From Macrolepiota albuminosa (taxonomy: Eukaryota; Basidiomycota; Agaricomycetes; Agaricales; Agaricaceae), in contig JAMWFC010000054.1 of NCBI GenBank assembly GCA_027475525.1, forward strand, positions 1,728,468 to 1,792,467: a stretch of 64,000 bases of DNA, given 5' to 3'. The number at the start of each line of letters is the position of its first letter. Positions within the stretch are counted from its first letter, which is position 1. The notes beneath the pieces were generated by a model. The model saw nothing but the letters and a program-made list of their open reading frames with translations, did no database searches and was not told the origin of the DNA. Shown one piece after another: positions 35,030 to 45,019 of the stretch. The position numbers and the translations under genes were made by a program.

Positions 35030-35686
35030 GCCGGCGCAGAGTGCCGGCCGTGGAGGATGTGGAGGAGGAAGTGCAGGCTATGCCTGGACTGAGCGCAGAC
35101 CACAACGTGGTGATGATGAGCGAGGAGGAGTATCAAGCCTCCAAGAGGAGCAACGAGTGAATAACCGCTCCTGAGACTCGAGGCGCAAAGCCTCCAGACA
35201 AACGCCATTGAAAGGCGAGATGACGGGAGGACTCAGTGGATGTATGTCCACCTACGTCCTCACGAGTCAAGTTGGAAAACTTGAAGGACAGCATCCGAGA
35301 GGCAGAAGCCTCAGGAGAGGGGGACACACGGTCTCTATGAGAGCGACCAGCTCCCCTGCCAGAGTACAACTGGGCATACGACCCCCGAATGCTGCAAGAG
35401 TGGAACGAGCTGGTGGCAGCCATGTGTGCGCAAAATGCGCACCAGAGATGGATGACCGTCAAACCAGCGTATTGCCAGCCAGCCTTGGACAAGGTGTCCG
35501 TAGCGTACTCACTTGTACGTGAAGGAGCAAGCCTCATGGCTTATAAGGCAGCGGCAGCGGGTGCTCCGTTGAGACTACATATACCCAATGACAGTGTCAA
35601 TCGGGTGCTCGCAATGCACAAGCAGTATGCACCGCCACCTTGGCCACCCTCAGAGACGGTGGAAGTACTTCCCCTGGTGCGTATGA

Positions 35687-35840
35687 AGGGGAAGCAGAAG
35701 GCGACAAGCCTTCGTGAGGAAGATATACCTCGGTTGCGTCAGCAATGGCAAGAAGAATTTGCCAGGGGAAGCAGAAGGCGACAAGCCTTCGTGAGGAAGA
35801 TATACCTCGGTTGCGTCAGCAATGGCAAGAAGAATTTGCC
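35687..35840. repeat. 77-bp exact direct duplication in E3 RT
   Basis: 35687-35763 repeats as 35764-35840. The frame shift it causes separates REEDIPRLRQQWQEEF from the continuing RT. Confidence 0.9.
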
Positions 35841-36379
35841 GACATGGTCAATGGGACCAAGGAGGAGCTGCCGCCATGGTGGGAGGTGAACCATGAGATC
35901 AATCTCATAGACGAGAGCAAGCAGTATAAGTACCACTTGCCGCGCTGCCCGCACGCCCTCCAGGAGCAACTACGCGATAAGACTAATCGCTATTTGAATG
36001 CTCAATGGTGGTCCCCATGCACCACCGCTCAAGCTGCACCATTATTGTGCATCCCGAAGAAGAATGGAACCCTTCGAACAGCTCTTGATGCGCGTCAGCA
36101 CAATGACAACACCATAAAGGATGTAACTCCTTTACCAGATCAGGAGGTGATCCGGGAAGATGTGGCTCGGGCGAAGTATCGCTCAAAGATTGACCTTACT
36201 GATGCTTATGAGCAGGTGCGCATTTGCACCAAAGACGTACCCAAGACCATATTTGCATTGATCATGGGCACGTTCACGAGCAACATAATGCAGATTGGAG
36301 ACTGTAATGCTCCAGCAACTTTCCAGAGGCTAATGACCTCTATCTTCCGAGACGTAATAGGACGTTTTATGCACGTCTA

Positions 36380-36533
36380 CTTAGATGACATATTCATCTA
36401 CTCGGATACTATGGAGGAGCATGAGCAGCACCTCAGAGTCATATTCGAACGACTGCCTTAGATGACATATTCATCTACTCGGATACTATGGAGGAGCATG
36501 AGCAGCACCTCAGAGTCATATTCGAACGACTGC
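36380..36533. repeat. 77-bp exact direct duplication at E3 RT active site
   Basis: 36380-36456 repeats as 36457-36533, duplicating the codons from LDDIFIYSD onward. Confidence 0.9.
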
Positions 36534-37218
36534 ACAAGTACAAGTTGTACTTGAAGTGGAAGAAATGTGAGCTCTATGCTCAGAGTATAGACTGCCTAGG
36601 GCATGTCATAGATGAGCGGGGTATCCACCCCGATCAGGACAAGCTCGATCATATTTGGGAGTGGCGCACGCCCCGAAACTACAATGACATTCAACGATTT
36701 GTTGGCCTTGTCAACTACATATTGAGCTTCTTGCCCGATGTCACAGCCTATACTGGGCCACTTATGGCCATGACGCAGAACAGGTCACCATTCAATTGGA
36801 GGCCGTTGCACCAGCAGTGCTTCAAGATGGTCAAACGGATCTGTACGAAGACTCCGGTGATTCGACCAATTGACCCTAGACGGGATGAGCCGATATGGCT
36901 CATTTGCGACGCGTCCAAGACAGGCGTCGGAGCCATGTACGGCCAGGGAAGCAGCTGGCAGACGTGCCGCCCAGCAGGGTTCATGTCGAAGAAGTTCACG
37001 ACGGCCCAGCAAAACTATGTGGTGCACGAGCTGGAGACTCTTGCCATACTCGAGGCCCTCCTCAAGTGGGAGGATAAGCTGATGGGATATCCCATCCACA
37101 TCATAACGGACCACAAGGCCCTTGAGTTCTTCAAAACTCAGGTGAACTTGTCGCCGTGTCAGCGATGGTGGATAGACTACATGTTGAGATATCAGTTTGA
37201 CATCACCTATGTTAAAGG

Positions 37219-37223
37219 TGAAC
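37219..37223 (+). other. Target site duplication of E4, left copy (TGAAC)
   Basis: TGAAC here equals 48958-48962 beyond the other LTR. Removing E4 and one copy rejoins the E3 RNase H frame. Confidence 0.95.
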
Positions 37224-37399
37224 TGTAACCGGAGTTACGGGTTAGAACTATCCTGTGTGTATCACACAAGTGCTAAATCAGACCGCAGTATCGGATTGAC
37301 TAGTACTTAGAGTGAAAACAAGATGTTATCTTACGTAATACTCTACTAAATGATTATAGCGTCGTTGACGCTGATAGTAATACGGATGACTCCGTTACA
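37224..37399 (-). repeat. 3' LTR of E4
   Basis: On the minus strand it runs TGTAACGGAG to CCGGTTACA. It is 176 bp and by eye identical to 48782-48957. Confidence 0.95.
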
Positions 37400-37401
37400 T
37401 A

Positions 37402-37429
37402 CCCCCCAATGAGACCGAATACTCGGTCT
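37402..37429 (-). promoter_or_regulatory. E4 polypurine tract with upstream hairpin
   Basis: On the minus strand the 7-bp hairpin AGACCGA-GTAT-TCGGTCT (37429-37412) is followed by CATT and GGGGGG (37407-37402), then the 3' LTR. E3 has the same layout with different loop bases. The purine run would prime plus-strand DNA synthesis. Confidence 0.7.
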
Positions 37430-37786
37430 TGAGAAAGGGAGGTAGAGCGAGATGACAGATGCACGGTTGTGCAACAACGATGAACGATGCACGGTAGTGC
37501 AACAACGGATAAATGCACGCGTGTTGCGTGGCTGGAGGGCGTTAGTACTCATGCGCACTGAGGATGTGTCGGCCGGACACAAGAGACAGCAGTCCTTATC
37601 AGACACAGGCGCAAGGGACGCCAGCAGTAGAAGCAAACAGTATATATAAACAAAATATAAAAAAAACAAAAAGATGACCCCTCCTCTGGGTCCGCTGTAT
37701 CTACACGCAACTCTAGAGTGCGTATCAGCTCAAATGGTTCGAGTGAGATACTCGGAATGGACGTACACAATAAAGTATACAAGGGT

Positions 37787-40735
37787 CTAGGACCCGGATG
37801 ATGATGCTCCCGCAACAGCGCCCGTCTCAGTCACCATTGCCTCCTCCTCCAGTGCGACGTTAATCGCGGGAGGGGGAGGCGCCGATTCCGTCCTCGGTGG
37901 GGTTATAGGCCCCTCGGCTGCAGGCGTGTCTACCACCATAGGCTCTGTTAGTGCGACGTTAATCGCTGAAGCGGTGGTGGAAGGCGTACCCTGCTCTGCC
38001 GTGCGTGACAAGAGATTGACCCGGCCTGGGTCCATGTCTGCTGCTGGCAGGTCATGCGCCGCCGAGCGTTTTAGGAGGTTGACCCGATTCGGGTCCATGC
38101 CAATTAAGTAATAGAGGCCGTTGGCCTCAGGGTTTTCCGGGAGCTTGCTCTCCTCGTGGTGCTTGAACATCAGACGATAGTGATCGTCTTCAGTCATCTC
38201 CCGCCATCCATCCCATTGCGGGATTGCGGCGGGAGTGCCATACTTGGAGAGGCGCTCCATGCGCTCGTCATCGACCTGCTTAAAGATGTCCATAGACATC
38301 GTGGGGGAGTGGAACTGCTGTTCCAGGAAGACTACGCCGTACGTGTACGCGTGGTCCACCCATTCCAGCGGAATCCGGTTGTGTAACAGGACGCGTAACG
38401 CGTCGTCGTCGGAGAAGTTCCGTGCATGGTCGTCGGGCACGTGAACTTGATGAATTTCGAGCTGCGGCCCACGTTGGGGCTCAAATGGCTGCTTGGGGAA
38501 CATGGCGTCATACGAGGCAATCGCCTCTCGGTAAAGCCCTGGTCGGGCCACGACGAGGGTCATGCGCCGTACGATCACCGGCTTGGCTGCGCTGTTAGCG
38601 CACAATGCTCGACATAAGGCGAACCCAAAGAGGGTCCGCCAGTGCATGCGGTAGGCATGATCCACGGCGATACCTTGATAGGTATTCTCCAGCCCAGGTC
38701 GACCAAAGACCAGCGCGTACTGCGCCAGTTGGTCCAGGTCGAACGGTGTGGCTGGATCCTGAGCGCGCATTACGCGCAGCGCCGTGGTGCCATCGTCTTT
38801 CGTGCGCAAAAAGCGCCCCGGAATGTGTCGTCGCTCGACAAGAGCGAGGTCGTCAGGGCCCTGCATCGGGTTGACGAGGTCTTGGTACCTAGGCTCCTTC
38901 ATCAGGAGCTGCATGGTTCGGTCGTGCAGAGCCTCCACTGTTCGCTGCGCGAACATCTGGAGCTCTGTGATCAGCATATACGCGACGATTCTGTCGCGAC
39001 GCGGGACGTGTACATTGGCGTAATACTTATAGAGCCGGTCCAGCTCTAGAGGAGTGCGGGGAAGACCGCGTGGGGCGTGCTTGTATACAATCGTGCCCGG
39101 GATGTGGGCAGGATGGCCGGAGGAATACTCATATGACGCCGCTCTATTGGCGTCAGCTCCCATCAACACCGTATTCGTGGCATACGAATAATAGGTGCAA
39201 TGGCTGAGTGCTCCTCTAAAGCACGAATTCATTCGCTCGATATCGAGCGGACCCCACACCTTCACCCCCAAGCCATCGGGGATCCTCCCCGAATGTTCAT
39301 CCTCGGCCCTCTCCTTCTGGGCCTTTAGCTCCTTGGCGTGAATCGCCTTCTTCTTTGCGATGCGCTTATTGCGCGCTACTCGTTGGAATCGGTCTGCGGC
39401 CGATTCCCCCTCCTCCCCGTCCTCCTCCTGCTCCGAGCTCGACTCTCCATAGTCGCTCTTGTCGGACAGAGATGGTACTGGGTTTTTGCCTTTATCAGGC
39501 CTAGTCTTTCCCCTCGAGGTCGCTACCAGACCATCATACTGCTCCGGCGTACGGGGGTCTGGGGTCAAGACGACCACAGGGTACTTCGCTGGTGGGGCCG
39601 GTACAAACACCGGCAGCATAAACAGCATCTGGACTTCTCCCGCTCGTGCGGGAATGCCAGCAGGAAAGAGTATGACCTCCAATTTGGAGGCATCGAGGGG
39701 CGGCTTGCGGCCGCGACGCTGACGAGACGGCCCCGACTTGGTCAGGGCGGACGGTTCTGGTTGTGGCTGAGCCACCGGAGGGGCAGGCGCATTTCGCGCC
39801 AGAGTATTCCCTCCAGGCCCAGCGCGAGGAGTAACGGTAACGGGCGCTCTTGGCGCCACAGCAACGGGTTTGGACCCCCTAGGTGGGGCCCGAGATAATG
39901 CGGCTTCCCGCTGACCCAAGGACAGACCTGCCAAGGGTTCACTGACGGCAGCCAGCGACTCTGACGAGGCCTGCGAGCCCGACTCGGGTAACCGCGATGA
40001 CGAGGCCACGGGCTGAGGAGGCTGCTCATGGCGCGCGAATTGCGCTTCCGACGGCATCCTTGCCTGTGGAGGAGCGACCGGTCGACTGGGCTGATATCTC
40101 GCCCTCTTGACCTCAGCGGTCGATTCCTCGCTCGTGGCGATTTTGCGCTTAGAAGCGCGCTCGATCTGCTCCAGCGCTACGACGCGCTGCCTCTTCATCA
40201 GCTCGATCTGGTCGAGCAATCCCTCCATCACCATCACGGCCAAGCTGTCCTGCAGAAAGGACGCAGTTGCAGGGACTGGCTGTCCCGCTGCTTCCAGTCT
40301 GCCCAACAACACATCTGACCCAACTACACTCTGCGCTTGTGGCGCAGGCTCCTCATACGATTCTGCTGCGGGCCGATGAGCCCATGGAACTGACGGCGGC
40401 CCCGTCACCACACCCGCATACGTCGGGTACGACGCAGACGAGCGTGAGGACGGTTCCTGATAGTACCGTTCTTGACGCAAGCTATCCTCCGGGCGCCCAT
40501 AGCGCCCATCATCATTGACCTCCATCTCTTGCGAGTGGAGGGGTGTTTGGTAGGGGAGCGGCTCCTCGCGGCCCGGATAGGCCACGCCCGCTGAATGCAA
40601 CTGACTCGCCGCCGGATATGGCGGCTGCCTCGGAAACTGGGAAAACTGGGGTGACGTCTGTATATTCGGGGGTCTCCCCCCTCCACTAGAGCCTTGCCGG
40701 CTCTGATCACCCTTTTGCGGCCCCCAATAGGCCAT
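37787..40735 (-). CDS. E4 ORF3, large accessory protein of unknown function (982 aa)
   Basis: It is a single open frame from ATG at 40735, about 300 bp after the integrase stop, on the element's sense strand. The N-terminal 170 residues are Pro/Gln/Ser/Tyr-rich and probably disordered. A Leu/Glu-rich helical segment lies near 170-200, a Pro/Ala-rich linker follows, and an acidic patch (EQEEDGEEGES) then a Lys/Ala-rich helix lie near 440-490. The conserved part starts at GRIPDGLGV (about 500) and includes APRGLP, FGRPGLENT, MHWRTLFGFAL, ARPGLYREA, LRVLLHNRI, DHAYTYGV and QWDGWREM (to about 860). I see no signal peptide, membrane span or enzyme motif. E3 carries a diverged homologue in the same place. 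Confidence 0.85.
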   Translation of the reverse strand: MAYWGPQKGDQSRQGSSGGGRPPNIQTSPQFSQFPRQPPYPAASQLHSAGVAYPGREEPLPYQTPLHSQEMEVNDDGRYGRPEDSLRQERYYQEPSSRSSASYPTYAGVVTGPPSVPWAHRPAAESYEEPAPQAQSVVGSDVLLGRLEAAGQPVPATASFLQDSLAVMVMEGLLDQIELMKRQRVVALEQIERASKRKIATSEESTAEVKRARYQPSRPVAPPQARMPSEAQFARHEQPPQPVASSSRLPESGSQASSESLAAVSEPLAGLSLGQREAALSRAPPRGSKPVAVAPRAPVTVTPRAGPGGNTLARNAPAPPVAQPQPEPSALTKSGPSRQRRGRKPPLDASKLEVILFPAGIPARAGEVQMLFMLPVFVPAPPAKYPVVVLTPDPRTPEQYDGLVATSRGKTRPDKGKNPVPSLSDKSDYGESSSEQEEDGEEGESAADRFQRVARNKRIAKKKAIHAKELKAQKERAEDEHSGRIPDGLGVKVWGPLDIERMNSCFRGALSHCTYYSYATNTVLMGADANRAASYEYSSGHPAHIPGTIVYKHAPRGLPRTPLELDRLYKYYANVHVPRRDRIVAYMLITELQMFAQRTVEALHDRTMQLLMKEPRYQDLVNPMQGPDDLALVERRHIPGRFLRTKDDGTTALRVMRAQDPATPFDLDQLAQYALVFGRPGLENTYQGIAVDHAYRMHWRTLFGFALCRALCANSAAKPVIVRRMTLVVARPGLYREAIASYDAMFPKQPFEPQRGPQLEIHQVHVPDDHARNFSDDDALRVLLHNRIPLEWVDHAYTYGVVFLEQQFHSPTMSMDIFKQVDDERMERLSKYGTPAAIPQWDGWREMTEDDHYRLMFKHHEESKLPENPEANGLYYLIGMDPNRVNLLKRSAAHDLPAADMDPGRVNLLSRTAEQGTPSTTASAINVALTEPMVVDTPAAEGPITPPRTESAPPPPAINVALEEEAMVTETGAVAGASSSGS

Positions 40736-40767
40736 TCTAAAACGACACGTATACTACGTGTATTGGG

Positions 40768-40790
40768 ACTGAGGAAAGAAAGAAAAAAAC
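40768..40790 (-). promoter_or_regulatory. Splice-acceptor-like sequence before E4 ORF3
   Basis: On the minus strand a pyrimidine tract (T7-CTTTCTTTCC) ends in TCAG, 33 bases before the ORF3 ATG at 40735. It fits a 3' splice site for a subgenomic ORF3 mRNA. The matching donor was not identified, and the tract overlaps one unit of the 77-bp duplication. Confidence 0.45.
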
Positions 40791-40936
40791 AATCTCCCAA
40801 CTCCGCCAGTGGTGTAAACAACCACAAACACACGCCACCTGGCGCCGCGTCGGCGATCAAAAAAAACAATCTCCCAACTCCGCCAGTGGTGTAAACAACC
40901 ACAAACACACGCCACCTGGCGCCGCGTCGGCGATCA
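40783..40936. repeat. 77-bp exact direct duplication upstream of E4 ORF3
   Basis: 40783-40859 repeats as 40860-40936 in the integrase-ORF3 interval. Confidence 0.9.
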
Positions 40937-41037
40937 TAATCGCCTAAATAGTTACAATCACAGCCACAATTAGTGGCCCCCGGTTAGTTACCGGCAATCA
41001 AAGTGGACTTCGTCCACATTCCACCACCACACGCGCA

Positions 41038-44000
41038 TTACGCGCGTTTTGCTAGCTGCTGAGGGCGTTTCACGCCCTGCAGCTCTAGATACCTGTCCAT
41101 CGCTGCAAGGTCTTTGCAGTTTACTAGCGGTTCCCAGGTAGTATCACCTAAGCTCCACCTTACCTCGAATTCGAGGCTTCCCCTTGTCCAACGATGACCT
41201 ATCAGGTCATCTACGAACCACTCCTGGTCATTACCAGTTCCAAAATCATACGGCTCTGGAGTTGCTCGATTAGGAAAGAGCGCATCACTACTGGCCATAT
41301 ACGGTCGCAATAGCGACACATGGAATTTGGGGACTATCCTGCGCGCTTGCAGCGCATGGGGTAGTTCCAGCACGTAGTTAGACGTGCTCGGCTCCGCTTC
41401 AAGGACCTTATACGGTCCAATCCACTTTGGACACAACTTACTCGCTCTGCCTTTCGGCAGGTTCAGGTTCTTCGTAGAAAGGTACACTAGGTTCCCTTTC
41501 TCGATTTCTGGTTCCTCGCGTCTGCGACTATTCGCGTGTTTGGTTTGCCAGACGCGCGATTCTATAATCGCATCATGGGCATCTGCCAGATTCCTTAGCG
41601 CGCTACGCGCAAACTGCTTGACTCCCACATGAATAACTTCGTCCGTACGAAGTTCACGAATCATGGATGGCATGTAGCCATTGTTGAGTTCAAAGGGTGA
41701 GTACCCTGTGGTTTCCGATATACTCGCATTTATCGCGAATTCCACGAGTGGACACCTATCCACCCAGTCCTTCTGATCGGGACGTACGAACGCTCGCAAG
41801 ATTTGCGCGATATTTCTATTCGCACGTTCCGTTTGACCATCCGTTTGCGGATGAAACGATGTCGACATGAGCAACTTTGCTCCTAGCAGCTTGTGCAGCT
41901 CCTTCCACCATTTGGAAGTAAACTTAGCATCTCGATCGCTCACGATCGAGCTGGGCAGTCCATGGAGACGTACTATCTCCTTGAGATAGATCCACGACAA
42001 GTCTGACGCGGTCATGGTGGTTCTCACCGGAATGAGATGGACCATACTGGTCATTCTGCAGATCACTACCCAGAGGTAGTTAAAGCCTTTCGACTCGGGG
42101 AACGGACCTATAAAGTCCATCCCAATCGAATCCCAAGGTTTGACCGGGATGGGTAGCGAATGCAGCTTTCCCGGTGGCTTCAACCTATAAAGTCCATCCC
42201 AATCGAATCCCAAGGTTTGACCGGGATGGGTAGCGAATGCAGCTTTCCCGGTGGCTTCAAGTCGACACTTTCGACTGTTGACATAGCTCGCATGTCGAGC
42301 AGAATTGGCTCGTCTCTTTGGCCATTTGCGGCCACCAGTACCAGCGTCGCACATAGTCCAGCGTTTTCTGAGTTCCGAAGTGGCCCACTACTTTATGGGC
42401 CTGGTCCAGGATAGTCGTAATCAACGACCTCTCCCGGGGAATGCAGATGACTTTGGACCCCGTGGGTCTGGTAAGGTAGACAAGCTGCTGCTCCGTCCTG
42501 AAGCGCGGATGCGCTTGGATATTGTTCAAAATCTCTACGAAGAGATTATCATCCTTGTATCCTTGCTGGATACGTGTGCGGAATTGCGCATTGCCTAAGT
42601 CGGCCGGCGCAGGCGTATGGTCCTGTGACTCCAGCGCTTGCTGGAGCGTCATATCAGTACCTCTCATAGGCACCTCTTGCCTCATCTCTTCCCTTGGCTG
42701 AGGGGCCTCATGGTCCACTAGCACCTGAGCCTCGATATCGCGAGTCTCTCGCTGCTCCTGCAGTCGCTTACTGCGACGTGTTTCCTGCGCTCGCATGGCG
42801 TGTAACTCGACCCTATGTTCCCTGATTTCATGGAATCGATGCAGAGGCAAATCCTCGCCCTCTGGGTCAATACGTTTGTCCGCCTGGACATAGTCATGCG
42901 CGTCATGGACGTCATCTCGAGTATCACTCTCGAAATATCGAGATAGGCAATCCGCCACTTTGTTCAGTTCACCTTTTACATAGGTGATGTCGAACTGATA
43001 CCGCGACATGTAGTCGATCCAGCGACGTTGTCGCGGAGACAGGTGCACCTGAGTCTTGAAGAACTCTAGTGCTTTGTGATCCGTGATAATATGGATCTTA
43101 TATCCCATCAGTTTATCCTCCCACTTTAGGAGGGCTTCCAGTATTGCGAGTGTTTCTAACTCGTGCACAGCATAATTCTGCTGAGCAGCAGTGAATTTAC
43201 GGGACATAAATCCCGCTGGTCGGCAAGTCTGCCATGTTTTACCCTGGCCAAACATGGCCCCAACCCCAGTCTTCGACGCATCGCAAATGAGCCAGATGGG
43301 CTCGTCGATGCGTGGGTCAATTGGCCGGATGACCGGCGTTTTCGCGCATATACGCTTAATCATCTCAAAACACCGCTGATGCAGCGGTCTCCAATGAAAC
43401 GGTGACCCATTCTGGGTCATGGCCATAAGTGGCCCAGTGTATGCAGTGACGTCTGGCAAGAAATTGCCAATATAGTTCACCAGTCCGACAAATCGTTGGA
43501 TATCATTATATGTGCGTGGAATACGCCACTCTCGGATTCGGTCGAGCTTATCCGTATCAGGATGAATGCCCTTCTTGTCAATGACGTGACCGAGACAATC
43601 TATACTCGTTGCGTACAACTCGCACTTCTTCCATTTGAGATAGAGGCTGGCCTTCCGTAGTCGTTCAAATACGACTCGTAGGTGCTGCTCATGCTCCTCA
43701 ATGGAGTCAGAAAATATGAATATATCGTCTAAATAGACGTGCATAAACTTCCCGATTACATCTCGGAAGATTGAGGTCATTAACCTCTGAAATGTCGCCG
43801 GTGCATTACAGTCACCAATCTGCATGATGTTACTCACGAACGTCCCCATCAGGGACGAGAACAGTGTCTTCGGTATATCCTCCTCGCGGATGCGAACCTG
43901 TTCGTACGCGTCTGTGAGGTCGATTTTCGACCGATACTTCGCTGTCGCGACATCTTCTCGTATCACTTCCTGATCTGGAAGAGGTGTTACATCCTTGACG

Positions 44001-45016
44001 GTATTATCATTGCGCTGTCGCGCATCCAATGCCGTCCGCAACGTTCCATCCTTCTTGGGGATACAAAGCAATGGTGCAGCTTGCACCGCTGGTCGTGGTT
44101 CCCACCACTTCGCGTTTATGTATCTATTTGTCTTTTCACGAAGTTGATCCTGAAGTGCTCGCGGGCAGCGAGGCAAATGATACTTGTACTGCTTGTTATC
44201 GTCAATGAGGTTGATCTCATGATTAACCTCCCGCCACGGAGGAAGCTCCTCCTTCGTTCCATTGACGATATCAGCGAACTCCCGTTGCCATTGCTGGCGC
44301 AATCGAGGAATATCCTCCTCTGTAAGGCTCAAAGCCTTGCCTTTTCCTTTGGCTACGCGTGCTATACGCAGTTGAACCTTTGGTTCAAATCGCTCCCGTA
44401 AGGCACGTACGTGCTCCTCTGTGAGGTCTCCCGGATTCAACCTTACAACCGGTTGTTTCCTCGTCGTACTCGCCGACGACTGCACACTCCTCGCCTTCAG
44501 CGAGAATCCGTCAAATACGATATCCAACGTTTCGGATATCTCGTCCTCTCGTGCGTGACGGTACACTTCTCCCGTCTGGGTCGCTTGCCCACTTCCCATA
44601 GCCTGCGTCACCATTGACGCTACCAACTCGTTCCACTCCCGTGGCATTCGTGGGTCATACGCCCATTGCACTCCTGGCCGAGGCACTGGTCGATCCATTA
44701 GCGACCTAGTGCTACCCACAGTTCCCATCGTACTGAATCCCTCGTCCTTGACGAGATCCTCCACCTTTACTCGAGAGCTAGTCGGCTGGCATTCCAGCGA
44801 CTCCACCACGCGTTTACTACGCTCATTCCTGCACTGCACAGCCTGTTTAGGCTTTCCATTGGTACACCCAGTCACATCCGGGTGCTTCCCCTCCTTCAGA
44901 GTTCCTTGAAACTCTTCCTCAGTCATCAATATAGCCGGCGAATCAGCCGGCAGGCTTTTCGGTGGGGCCTGTTCGTCCTCCACCTCCTGAACAGTCGCTC
45001 TCCTGCGACCATCTAG
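41038..45016 (-). CDS. E4 Pol: RT, RNase H, integrase, chromodomain
   Basis: Continuing in frame after the UGA at 45019-45017, it reads LDGRRR and then an RT leader. RT has LLCIPKKDGTLRTALDARQ, KIDLTDAYEQVRI and catalytic VYLDDIFIFSD. RNase H has LICDASKTGVGAMFG, HELETLAILEALL and ITDHKALEFF. The integrase zinc region has HKVVGHFGTQKTLDYV and CSTCELC. Its core has GMDFIGPFP, SDRDAKFTS and TDGQTERANR (D, D, E intact). The end is a chromodomain (EWFVDDLIGHRW, DTTWEP). It copies and integrates the element. The only break is the 77-bp duplication at 42106-42259 between CSTCELC and the core. No ATG is needed if readthrough occurs. Confidence 0.92.
42106..42259. repeat. 77-bp exact direct duplication in E4 integrase
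   Basis: 42106-42182 repeats as 42183-42259. It separates the zinc-binding and catalytic parts of integrase, which E3 shows as contiguous. Confidence 0.92.
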
Positions 45017-45019
45017 TCA
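45013..45019 (-). promoter_or_regulatory. UGA-CUA-G stop-codon readthrough context (E4)
   Basis: On the minus strand the protease frame ends AAC-TGA-CTA-G and stays open beyond it into RT. UGA followed by CUA-G is an established leaky-stop context in other eukaryotes and viruses. E2a and E3 keep UGA-CUC-G and UGA-CUU-G at the same codon. Confidence 0.65.

Larger units (their letters stand above)
35026..37223 (+). pseudogene. E3 reverse transcriptase and RNase H (5' part of pol)
   Basis: RT spans about 35700-36560. It has LLCIPKKNGTLRTALDARQ, KIDLTDAYEQVRI, GDCNAPATFQRLM and catalytic VYLDDIFIYSD (about 36376). The thumb is LKWKKCELYAQSIDCLGHV. RNase H begins at about 36885 with LICDASKTGVGAMYG and HELETLAILEALLKWEDKL, then ITDHKALEFF. 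The frame is broken by 77-bp duplications at 35687 and 36380 and a stop near 35161. Protein-coding similarity stops in YVKGEL at 37223 exactly where E4 begins, and resumes at 48958 with NKVADCLSHYF. Confidence 0.9.

Noticed and set aside
39338..39898. Long plus-strand open frame of 186 codons antisense to E4 ORF3
   Set aside because: It is the shadow of a GC-rich coding strand; the minus-strand ORF3 has motif conservation with E3, the antisense frame has none.
37787..40735. ORF3 as a retroviral-type envelope gene
   Set aside because: No signal peptide, no membrane anchor and no glycoprotein-like cysteine pattern are visible, despite the env-like position and the putative splice acceptor.
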